64,000 nt of DNA, taken from NCBI GenBank assembly GCA_022508565.1, contig JAFLUY010000001.1:213967-277966 (forward strand), in the 5' to 3' direction. A model generated the notes under the pieces. That model searched no databases and was not told the DNA's origin. It was given only the letters and a program-made list of their open reading frames with translations. Position numbers and translations under genes: made by a program. This DNA is from Erysipelotrichales bacterium (GTDB lineage Bacteria; Bacillota_I; Bacilli_A; RF39; UBA660). This document shows, piece by piece, positions 17,398 to 23,878 of this stretch. The stretch's first letter is position 1; each line of letters starts with the position of its first letter.

Positions 17398-18149
17398 AGG
17401 AATGTATTAGGTTTTAATTCCTTAATTGCACTATGGTCGCCAAGTATAGCATTTTTTACTATACTTGTTACCTCATTATCAAACATTCCTGAATCTTTAT
17501 CCAAAACACTTCTTAAATCATCAAGAAAAAATTCAATATTATAAATGACATCTTTTCTCGTATCCTGGACAGAATTATTTAATAAAATATATGTCCATAA
17601 ATTAAATGCTAAAACATCAAGCATTTTTACTGATCCATCCACAATATACCAATTTTGAAATAATGGAACAAACGAATAAGGAAGAGGTATATCTCCATTA
17701 AATAAAATACCATTTACATCAGTTAATCGTACATGGCCATTTTTATATAAAATATTTGATAAACGTACATCCGCGTGAACTAAAGAATTATCGCTTAAAT
17801 AAATAATAATGTCTTTTAATTGATTAAGGATGTTGATTGTTTCATCAAATGAAACAGAATATTTAAATAAATAACTTTTTAAAGATTCACCACCATTAAA
17901 CATTTCAAAACCAGAATATACATCATCAATATATAATTTACTTATTGGTATAGTTAAAAATTTCTCATCTAAAAGAGCAATATCTTCAACTCTAAATTCT
18001 CTTTTATTTTTCGGAGGCATATATTGATCATATATTTTATATGCAACATCAGCACCTACGTAAACATCACCATCTCGAGAAGGATAATGTGAAAAACCAG
18101 AAGTAACGATATTTCTAAAATCTGTATAACTATAATTTTTTACTTGCAT
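17379..18149 (-). CDS. Protein kinase-like fold protein
   Basis: 256 residues. LVHADVRLSNILYKNGHVRLTDVNG matches the catalytic and metal loops of protein-kinase-like enzymes: H-x-D-x4-N for the catalytic loop, and D-V-N in place of DFG. VAYKIYDQ could hold the beta-3 lysine and VEDIALLDE the helix-C region. It is shorter than a full Ser/Thr kinase and resembles the kinase-like/aminoglycoside-phosphotransferase group. No membrane segment or PASTA repeats are present, so it is not PrkC. The substrate is unknown. Confidence 0.65.
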   Translation of the reverse strand: MQVKNYSYTDFRNIVTSGFSHYPSRDGDVYVGADVAYKIYDQYMPPKNKREFRVEDIALLDEKFLTIPISKLYIDDVYSGFEMFNGGESLKSYLFKYSVSFDETINILNQLKDIIIYLSDNSLVHADVRLSNILYKNGHVRLTDVNGILFNGDIPLPYSFVPLFQNWYIVDGSVKMLDVLAFNLWTYILLNNSVQDTRKDVIYNIEFFLDDLRSVLDKDSGMFDNEVTSIVKNAILGDHSAIKELKPNTFLIDYLK

Positions 18150-18173
18150 AATAAATCACTTCAATTCGGATGT

Positions 18174-18202
18174 ATTATACTAAAGTATGTAATATAAAGC
18201 AA
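18174..18202 (-). promoter_or_regulatory. Promoter of the kinase-like gene
   Basis: On the minus strand, TTGCTT (18202-18197) and TATAAT (18179-18174) are exactly 17 bp apart. It lies back to back with the Xer promoter. Confidence 0.7.
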
Positions 18203-18206
18203 ATCG

Positions 18207-18215
18207 TGATATAAT
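18207..18215 (+). promoter_or_regulatory. Extended -10 promoter of the Xer recombinase gene
   Basis: TGATATAAT lies 18 bp before ATG 18234, and AAGGTGAT follows as ribosome binding site. Confidence 0.6.
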
Positions 18216-18233
18216 TAATTTAAGGTGATAGTC

Positions 18234-19106
18234 ATGAATAATAAGTACATATCAGATTTTTTATTATATTTAGAATTAGATCTTAATTATTCTGATAACA
18301 CAATAAAATCATACGATAATGACATATCAAAATTCACAAAATTCTATGAAAACAAAGACTTATTAAAATTAGGAGTAAAAGATATTGAAAAATATATTAA
18401 TACTTTAAATGAATTATCAGCTTCATCTGTAAGTCACAATATATCAAGTTTAAGAACCTTTTACAATTATTACATGAAATTAGATAAAATTAGCTATAAT
18501 CCTTGCGATTCTATAAAACAACCAAGGTTAGGGACTCATTTACCAACATTTTTAACAGTTGATGAAATAAATACTTTATTAGATATAAAAATCGATACTC
18601 CATTTGATGCACGTAATAAAGCTATCCTTGAGATAATGTATGCTACTGGGTTACGTATTAGTGAAACAATTACTCTAGAATTTAAAAATATTGATACCGA
18701 AGAATGTATTGTCAGAGTAATGGGGAAGGGAAGCAAAGAAAGAATCGTTCCAATAAATGACTATGCATTAGATGCTTTAAATGATTATTTAACTAACTAT
18801 CGTCCATTACTTATAAAAAACGATTATAATAATTATATTTTTTTAAATAATCACGGCGGAATGTTAACACGACAAGGGGTATTTAAAATGATAAAACAAG
18901 AATGTCTAAAAAAAGGAATTAACAAGACGATTTCACCACACACAATTAGACATACATTTGCAACTCATTTATTAGAAAATGGTGCAGACTTACGAGTTAT
19001 CCAAGAGCTTCTTGGTCATTCTGACATTGGAACAACACAAATATATACTCACATAACAAACGAAACACTTCATAAAGAATATCTAGAATATTTTCCAAGA
19101 AAATAA
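18234..19106 (+). CDS. xerC: Tyrosine recombinase XerC/XerD-like
   Basis: 290 residues with the XerC/D size and layout. A SAM-like N-terminal core-binding domain (FLLYLELDLNYSDNTIKSYDNDI) precedes the catalytic domain with R (ATGLRISE), K (GKGSKERIVP), H-x-x-R (HTIRHTFATHLLENG), H (LLGHSDIGTTQIYTH) and the Tyr nucleophile. Xer proteins resolve chromosome dimers at dif; a strong dif candidate lies only 3.4 kb away at 22469. Whether it is XerC or XerD cannot be decided here, and no second Xer gene is in the window. ATG 18234 follows AAGGTGAT; the upstream GTG is rejected. Confidence 0.92.
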   Translation: MNNKYISDFLLYLELDLNYSDNTIKSYDNDISKFTKFYENKDLLKLGVKDIEKYINTLNELSASSVSHNISSLRTFYNYYMKLDKISYNPCDSIKQPRLGTHLPTFLTVDEINTLLDIKIDTPFDARNKAILEIMYATGLRISETITLEFKNIDTEECIVRVMGKGSKERIVPINDYALDALNDYLTNYRPLLIKNDYNNYIFLNNHGGMLTRQGVFKMIKQECLKKGINKTISPHTIRHTFATHLLENGADLRVIQELLGHSDIGTTQIYTHITNETLHKEYLEYFPRK

Positions 19107-19126
19107 AAAGAGGACTATTCCTCTTT
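19107..19126 (-). terminator. Terminator between xer and the 36-aa gene
   Basis: AAAGAGGA/TCCTCTTT with a 4-base loop. The T-run is good on the minus strand (TTTTTATTTT) and weak on the plus strand, so it mainly serves the minus-strand small gene. Confidence 0.6.
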
Positions 19127-19131
19127 GTAAA

Positions 19132-19242
19132 TTATTCATTATTAGCTTTTAATGAATTATGGCAGCTTGTAGATTTATTTGTTTTATTTGATCTATTAGC
19201 TTTGTTTGTTTTACTAGTTTTACTAGATCTTTGATTTTTCAT
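19132..19242 (-). CDS. Small basic Ser/Thr/Asn/Lys-rich protein, 36 aa
   Basis: A complete short gene: ATG at 19242-19240, 36 codons, TAA at 19134-19132. It is preceded 8 bp upstream by a perfect AGGAGGT ribosome binding site (19256-19250) and followed by a hairpin with a T-run. The product is built mainly from Lys, Asn, Ser and Thr in short repeats (SSKTSKTNKANRSNKTNKST), with one Cys-His pair near residues 27-28. There is no signal or membrane segment. Family unknown; a spore-associated or nucleic-acid-binding role is conceivable but unsupported. Confidence 0.6.
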   Translation of the reverse strand: MKNQRSSKTSKTNKANRSNKTNKSTSCHNSLKANNE

Positions 19243-19328
19243 AAAATTACCTCCTAATCCTATTATGTCCAATTATTGAATTAATATAATAAGTATGTTA
19301 AAATTATTTCTAAAGTAGGGTGATGAAG

Positions 19329-20933
19329 ATGAAAAGAAATATCTTCTATTGTATATTTATAATAACTATTACTGTATTTTCAATCATGATTGTAAATAAT
19401 AAAAGTTATTCCTACGGAATCACAAAAAGTATAAGTGGTTCTTCTGGCAATAAAGTTATTAATTATATCGACTCAGAAACAGATAGTTTAATTTCCTGGA
19501 ATGATGCAAATAAATATTTTGGAGTATCAATATATGAAGAAGTATATGATGAAGGTAAAACCATTTATTTTTATAAAGGTAAAGAAACATCCTATAGCGA
19601 ATATATAAAAGGTTCATCTATTGAAGAAGCTGATAATAAAGCAGCTCTTTACGGAAAAAATGCTTACCGCGTAAGAACAACGAGCGAATTTAAACATGCA
19701 TTAGATGATATTTATAACAATCTTCGATTCGGAGAATTTCATATAATATTTTCCAAATATGAAAGCATTGATATAAATGAAGTATATGCTTATTTTAATA
19801 CCTTGTATGGTGTAAGTTATGTTCGCCAAAATTATTATCCATATGCTCAAAAAGGGATGTGGGAACCAAATAGATTTTCTCTAGATATCAATAGTATTTT
19901 TAATTCAGGAGAAATGATTCTAGATACAACAAGTAGAATTAGAATTTCTGGAAATGAAAGAGAAGTAGTAGAAAGTTTTGTAAATAATTTGTTACCTTAT
20001 CTTTATAAATCCGGAGGTGATTATGAAAAAATACTTGCAGCTTACACTTATATTACACAAACAACATCATATCTTTCAGATGACGGATTTATCAATAATC
20101 TACTTTCATCAAATACATCACTATATGATGCATTAATATCAAGAAAAACGACATGCATTGGTTATTCAATTGCTTTCTCATATATAATGGATAAAATGGG
20201 AATCGAATCATATATAGTCGATAATATCACTGAGGCAAATGAAGCAACTGGCACATTTTCATCTGTACACACATATAACATAGTTAAATTAAATGGCAAA
20301 TTCTATAAAGCTGATTTAACCGGAAATATATTTCTTGGAGCAATAAATCCAAGTGAATTATATGATTCAAGATTAAATATTTCAACCACAGCTTATAATG
20401 GAAACAAAAATATATCTATAAATTATGATGAGATTAATGCATTATTAAATAATTCTAAGAATATTAAAACAACAACCACAGCAAGAGTCGTAGCAAGTAC
20501 TACTACTAAGACATTCCCATATACATTACCAAATGGATATGTAACTACTAAAAAACAAGAAAATATAAATACTAATACTACTCAAGGGTTTGTAAAAAAA
20601 ACCACAATTATTACAACCATGGATGCAAGTGGAAATATTATTGAAGTTCCTACAGAAGTTGATGAATATGAAGAAATAATAACTACAGAAGCTAATGATG
20701 AAGAAACAACTAGTAGTATTGAACATACAAAAACTATAAATACAAAAAATGATAACAATAAAAATAAAAAAGGATTTAATTACAATTATATTTTATTTCC
20801 ATTATTAATTATTATGATATTATCCCTTATAGTTCTAAGAATAAAGAATGGTAAAAAAGTAAAGATTGAGCTGAATACTTTACCGGAATCTAAAGAAATA
20901 GCAACTCAAGATTATAATAAAGAAGATGAATAA
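19329..20933 (+). CDS. Membrane-anchored transglutaminase-like protein
   Basis: 534 residues. An N-terminal hydrophobic segment (about 5-25) acts as signal or anchor. A transglutaminase-like core follows with the Cys in KTTCIGYSIAFSYIMDKMGI (about residue 275), the His in SSVHTYNIVKL (about 314) and the Asp in FYKADLTG (about 328). A Thr-rich linker with TTTTARVVASTTTKT comes next, then a C-terminal membrane helix (YILFPLLIIMILSLIVL) and a short charged tail. The enzyme domain is therefore probably outside the cell, held at both ends. Likely a cysteine protease/transglutaminase of the envelope; substrate unknown. ATG 19329 follows AGGGTGATG. Confidence 0.8.
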   Translation: MKRNIFYCIFIITITVFSIMIVNNKSYSYGITKSISGSSGNKVINYIDSETDSLISWNDANKYFGVSIYEEVYDEGKTIYFYKGKETSYSEYIKGSSIEEADNKAALYGKNAYRVRTTSEFKHALDDIYNNLRFGEFHIIFSKYESIDINEVYAYFNTLYGVSYVRQNYYPYAQKGMWEPNRFSLDINSIFNSGEMILDTTSRIRISGNEREVVESFVNNLLPYLYKSGGDYEKILAAYTYITQTTSYLSDDGFINNLLSSNTSLYDALISRKTTCIGYSIAFSYIMDKMGIESYIVDNITEANEATGTFSSVHTYNIVKLNGKFYKADLTGNIFLGAINPSELYDSRLNISTTAYNGNKNISINYDEINALLNNSKNIKTTTTARVVASTTTKTFPYTLPNGYVTTKKQENINTNTTQGFVKKTTIITTMDASGNIIEVPTEVDEYEEIITTEANDEETTSSIEHTKTINTKNDNNKNKKGFNYNYILFPLLIIMILSLIVLRIKNGKKVKIELNTLPESKEIATQDYNKEDE

Positions 20934-20947
20934 TATCTTCTTTTTTT
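20920..20947 (+). terminator. Terminator after the transglutaminase-like gene
   Basis: AGAAGAT (20921-20927) and ATCTTCT (20935-20941) followed by seven T. It covers the stop codon. Confidence 0.8.
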
Positions 20948-20960
20948 CATATTTAATAAT

Positions 20961-21689
20961 ATGAATATTCAAATATCTCTTATTTTATCATTTTTAGCTG
21001 GTTTAGGGACCCTTTTAGGTTCATTTCTAATATTTGTACCAAAACTAAATAAAACCACTTATATACCTTTATTTTTATCTATATCTGCAACAATTATGTT
21101 TTCGTTTTCATTTTTAGACCTAATACCAGAAAGCATTATATATATATTTAGTAATATTAATACACCAAAGAGTTTTTTTCTCATAATAATTCCATTTTTA
21201 TTTGGCGTTCTTGTAATCGAAGTCTTAGATAAAATATATAATGAAGAAAATGGATTAAAAAAAATAGGTATATTATCTTTTATCAGTTTGGCAATTCATA
21301 ATTTTCCTGAAGGTATAGCAACATTTATCAGTTCAATTGTAAATATTAAACTTGGAATTAGTTTATCAATTGGAATAATGTTACATAATATACCAGAAGG
21401 AATTTGTATAGCTATGCCATTATATCATTCAACAAAAAATAAAAGAAAAGTATTATCAATAGCGTTAATTGCATCATTAGCAGAACCATTAGGTGCCATA
21501 ATAGCTTATGCATTCTTAAAAGATAATATAAATAATCTGACGATAAGTATAATATTATTATTTGTTGCCGGGCTAATGATTAATTTAAGTATTAATAATA
21601 TCTATAAAAAAGTACTAAACGATAAGAAAAACATGATAAAAGGAATAATTATAGGTATATTAATAAGTATAATAGCCATATTGATATAA
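20961..21689 (+). CDS. ZIP family divalent metal transporter
   Basis: 242 residues with about eight membrane helices. HNFPEGIATF in helix 4 and HNIPEGICIAMPLY in helix 5 are the metal-site motifs of the ZIP/ZupT/GufA family, importers of Zn2+, Mn2+ or Fe2+. A short charged loop lies near residues 92-100. There is no ribosome binding site before ATG 20961, and the previous terminator ends only about 14 bp upstream; no better start exists, so initiation is unusual. Confidence 0.9.
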   Translation: MNIQISLILSFLAGLGTLLGSFLIFVPKLNKTTYIPLFLSISATIMFSFSFLDLIPESIIYIFSNINTPKSFFLIIIPFLFGVLVIEVLDKIYNEENGLKKIGILSFISLAIHNFPEGIATFISSIVNIKLGISLSIGIMLHNIPEGICIAMPLYHSTKNKRKVLSIALIASLAEPLGAIIAYAFLKDNINNLTISIILLFVAGLMINLSINNIYKKVLNDKKNMIKGIIIGILISIIAILI

Positions 21690-21732
21690 AAATGTATTTA
21701 TGTTATTCTAATAATAGAAAGTAGTGAAGTAT

Positions 21733-22167
21733 ATGAATAACAAAAAAACAAATACATTAAGTATAATTGGATTTGTTGTTTCAATATTTAGTGTGATTTT
21801 TGGAATATTATTATGTGTTATTTCTTTAAACCAAATAAAAGAGACAAAAGAGAAGGGGAAAGGTCTTGCAATAAGTGGCATAGCAATTAATATTCTCAAA
21901 ATAATCTCTATTATACTATTATTTGTTTTATATATATTTAGTCCAACAACAGTAGATGAGAATGACTATAAATGTAAACATGCAATAAATTGCGATTATC
22001 ATAGTGAAAGTCAAACATACACTTGTACATACAATGAAGATGGAGTAGAGGAGTATATTACTTGTGAATCAAGCGACATAAAAGAAGAATCAAACAGTTA
22101 TAATAACGACGGTACTCAAGATGATCCTGATAACGACGATACATTTGATTATGATGCCGAATACTAA
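21733..22167 (+). CDS. DUF4190-type small membrane protein with acidic tail
   Basis: 144 residues. Two membrane helices (about 8-30 and 45-70) flank a short loop, ISLNQIKETKEKGKGLAISGIAINI, whose pattern is typical of DUF4190 proteins. The outer tail contains four Cys (CKHAINCDYHSESQTYTC, then C) that could form disulphides, and ends in an extremely acidic NDDTFDYDAEY stretch. Function unknown. GTG 21724 is possible; ATG 21733 is preferred. It is the last gene before the gene-free terminus region and contains a GAGAAGGG octamer at 21850. Confidence 0.75.
   Translation: MNNKKTNTLSIIGFVVSIFSVIFGILLCVISLNQIKETKEKGKGLAISGIAINILKIISIILLFVLYIFSPTTVDENDYKCKHAINCDYHSESQTYTCTYNEDGVEEYITCESSDIKEESNSYNNDGTQDDPDNDDTFDYDAEY
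21850..21857 (+). promoter_or_regulatory. GAGAAGGG octamer (SRS-like), pointing toward dif
   Basis: An exact match to the B. subtilis SpoIIIE/SftA recognition sequence, on the plus strand 0.6 kb left of dif. It lies inside the DUF4190-type gene. Confidence 0.5.
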
Positions 22168-22179
22168 ATAAATAATTAA

Positions 22180-22202
22180 GAGAACTTTATAGTTCTTTTT
22201 TT
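22180..22202 (+). terminator. Terminator after the DUF4190-type gene
   Basis: AGAACT (22181-22186), loop TTAT, AGTTCT (22191-22196), then seven T. Confidence 0.8.
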
Positions 22203-22210
22203 ATTCACTC

Positions 22211-22324
22211 CCCCTACTTCTAATTAAAAGAGTAGAATAGAAGCAAATATATTAATAAAAATAATAAGAGATATATAATAAAAATTAATAACCCCTACTT
22301 ATAACTATTAATTAAATAGAGTAG
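22211..22324 (+). repeat. Two related imperfect inverted repeats
   Basis: CCCCTACTT at 22211 and 22292 each pairs through CTACT with a downstream AGTAG (22231-22235 and 22320-22324), and both contain TTAATTAAA or TAATTAAAA in the loop. Looks like a diverged duplication. Confidence 0.45.
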
Positions 22325-22426
22325 ATAAATAACATTTATTTACATAGAAAATAAAGTAGTTCAAATATATAAATATAAATTTAAATAAAATATATTATGA
22401 TTAATATAAAAGTAATTTAATAATAT

Positions 22427-22452
22427 AAAAAGATGGATAATTAGCCATATTA
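22427..22452 (+). repeat. dif-flanking 26-bp element, left copy
   Basis: Begins AAAAAGATGGATAATTAG and contains ATGG/CCAT inverted arms. About 20 of 26 positions match the copy at 22511 in the same orientation. It ends 16 bp before dif. Confidence 0.5.
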
Positions 22453-22468
22453 TTTATCAAAACACCAA

Positions 22469-22496
22469 ACTTCATATAATATATATTATGTTAACT
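22469..22496 (+). other. dif site (Xer recombination, chromosome dimer resolution)
   Basis: 28 bp: left arm ACTTCATATAA, 6-bp centre TATATA, right arm TTATGTTAACT. From memory of the published B. subtilis dif it differs at 3 of 28 positions (6, 9, 24). The right arm also matches the E. coli XerD arm at 10 of 11. It lies in a gene-free stretch at the switch of gene orientation and 3.4 kb from the only Xer gene of the window. Confidence 0.85.
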
Positions 22497-22510
22497 TCTA
22501 TATTTTAAAT

Positions 22511-22536
22511 AAAAAGATGAATAACTAATCATCTTA
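22511..22536 (+). repeat. dif-flanking 26-bp element, right copy
   Basis: Begins AAAAAGATGAATAACTAATC and has a perfect 7-bp stem AAGATGA/TCATCTT. It starts 14 bp after dif. The midpoint of the two copies falls within about 1 bp of the dif centre. Confidence 0.5.
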
Positions 22537-22599
22537 TATTCACTATAAAAATATATATACTAATTTAATTTTATAATCAATAAATTTTTTATTAAAGGC

Positions 22600-22762
22600 T
22601 ATAATATTTATATGAATTTCTATATTTATTTATCTTTATATATCTCGTATTGTTCATATTTATTATAAACTACATATCTAATAATATAATTATCCTACCC
22701 TAAATTTAAAATAAATAATAGAAGAGGGGTGTTTGAGAAAATCACTCCACTTCTCTTTTTTA
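22600..22762 (+). ncRNA. Possible small RNA next to dif
   Basis: A GCTATAAT -10-like box (TATAAT 22600-22605) is followed about 115 bp later by a 12-bp hairpin (22720-22731 with 22743-22754, one mismatch and one G-U) and a T-run (22756-22761). No gene lies upstream that would need this terminator, so a short transcript is possible. No clear -35 box. Confidence 0.3.
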
Positions 22763-22917
22763 ATAATATAAAAGGGGAGTTATTAATTTTTTTATGATAA
22801 TTAAAATATTAAATATATAAATCGCCCTTTTTTTATTAATATAACAAATATAAGAGTGAATAATATATCCGCTTATAGTAAGTAATAATTATTATTTTTT
22901 TAAATTTATATATATTT

Positions 22918-22939
22918 GAGAAGGGCACTTCCCCTTCTC
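22918..22939. promoter_or_regulatory. Palindrome of two opposed GAGAAGGG (SRS-like) words
   Basis: GAGAAGGG on the plus strand at 22918-22925 and on the minus strand at 22939-22932, separated by 6 bp. It can also form a hairpin, but no T-run follows on the plus strand. Confidence 0.5.
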
Positions 22940-22947
22940 CACCCTAT

Positions 22948-22975
22948 AAAAAAAGAAAAGTATTAAACTTTTCTT
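22948..22975 (-). terminator. Terminator of the HTH gene (minus strand)
   Basis: AAGAAAAG/CTTTTCTT stem overlapping the stop codon, followed on the minus strand by seven T. Confidence 0.75.
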
Positions 22976-23736
22976 GACTCTATCTCAGCTATTTTTTCAA
23001 AAACTTCAGCAGCATTATCGTTATTAAGTTGACTATAACCCAATTCTCTTAAAGCTTGGACCTTAACAGTAAATAATTGTTGTGTTCTAGATAATTTTTC
23101 TTCGTTTTTAGATTCTATTTCTTTAACAAATCTCTCACGGCATATAGTAGCTTTGTTTCTACTAGCTCCTCCATTATTATATAAATTAAATGCAGAATAA
23201 ATTATTCCTTCGAAAATGAATTGTTTATCTTCATTAAATTTAAATACATTTGGTTGAGTAAACCCCATAGATTTAGATAAATAAGCTAATAAATATTTTA
23301 TTTCTGGAGCGTTATCCATACTTTGTAACATATGATATACATATTGTAATGCATAAAAATTTTCTTCGTGATTAGAAGATTCAACAAGTTTTTCTTTAAT
23401 TAAGAAAGTAATATCGCTTATAAGAGTATGTTCCTCTTTTTTTAATCCCTTTAAATCTAAATAATCATTTTCTGAAGCTTCTTTAACACCTTCAGTTAAT
23501 CTATTTTCTACAGCTAGTAAATAATCAGTATTAACTTTAATATTGCTAATAGTGCCATTTTCGCCATCTTCAATATCCAACAATTTTAATAATAAAATTT
23601 TCTTTTCTTTTGGCCATTTATTAATACTCTCTAATTCTAAATAGTTATATACCATTTGTCTAGATACACCTAAATATTTAGCTAATCTAACTTTTGATAT
23701 TCCTAGTTCTTGTAGTAATTTATTTAATTGTTCCAT
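22963..23736 (-). CDS. Helix-turn-helix DNA-binding protein, 257 aa
   Basis: The N-terminus (residues 1-35: LNKLLQELGISKVRLAKYLGVSRQMVYNYL) is an XRE-type helix-turn-helix. The remaining 200 residues are soluble, helical and not recognised. The start is ATG 23736, preceded by GAAGGGAAG; the frame extends upstream without a better site. A GAGAAGGG word overlaps this leader (23754-23747, minus). It is the first gene right of the terminus. The gene upstream on the same strand (23865-25229) ends in its own terminator, so the HTH gene probably has its own promoter. Target unknown. Confidence 0.8.
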   Translation of the reverse strand: MEQLNKLLQELGISKVRLAKYLGVSRQMVYNYLELESINKWPKEKKILLLKLLDIEDGENGTISNIKVNTDYLLAVENRLTEGVKEASENDYLDLKGLKKEEHTLISDITFLIKEKLVESSNHEENFYALQYVYHMLQSMDNAPEIKYLLAYLSKSMGFTQPNVFKFNEDKQFIFEGIIYSAFNLYNNGGASRNKATICRERFVKEIESKNEEKLSRTQQLFTVKVQALRELGYSQLNNDNAAEVFEKIAEIESRKV

Positions 23737-23746
23737 TGTCGAACTT

Positions 23747-23754
23747 CCCTTCTC
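23747..23754 (-). promoter_or_regulatory. GAGAAGGG octamer (SRS-like), pointing toward dif
   Basis: Exact GAGAAGGG on the minus strand 1.25 kb right of dif, so it is oriented leftward to dif. It overlaps the ribosome binding site of the HTH gene, which may explain part of the sequence. Confidence 0.45.
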
Positions 23755-23849
23755 TATTTTACATAACAATAATATCAAGTTATCAAACAAATGTCAATAG
23801 TTTACAGTAGCAATACAAATAATAGTTGCTAAAATATTAAAAAAGTGCA

Positions 23850-23878
23850 TATAAAAAAACAACATTAATTGTTGTTTT
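23850..23878 (-). terminator. Terminator of the 454-aa gene (minus strand)
   Basis: AAAACAACA/TGTTGTTTT stem with T-run. It overlaps the last codons (Asn-Asn-Asn-stop). Confidence 0.8.

Larger units (their letters stand above)
22168..22962. other. Gene-free, AT-rich replication terminus region
   Basis: 795 bp without a convincing open reading frame. It holds a dif-like site (22469-22496) between two similar 26-bp elements (22427 and 22511) and a pair of CCCCTACTT...AGTAG hairpins (22211-22235, 22292-22324). There is also an isolated terminator-like hairpin (22720-22761) preceded by a TATAAT at 22600, and a palindrome built of two opposed GAGAAGGG words (22918-22939). Gene orientation switches from mostly plus to mostly minus here. 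Confidence 0.7.

Noticed and set aside
18723..18730. KOPS-like GGGAAGGG in the xer gene
   Set aside because: It fits the E. coli GGGNAGGG consensus and points toward dif, but it encodes part of the conserved GKGSKER motif and is a single case; GAGAAGGG is the relevant Firmicutes word.
22611..22667. 18-codon frame in the terminus region
   Set aside because: ATG follows a TATAAT-like box without a ribosome binding site, the peptide is composition-driven, and the frame ends early.
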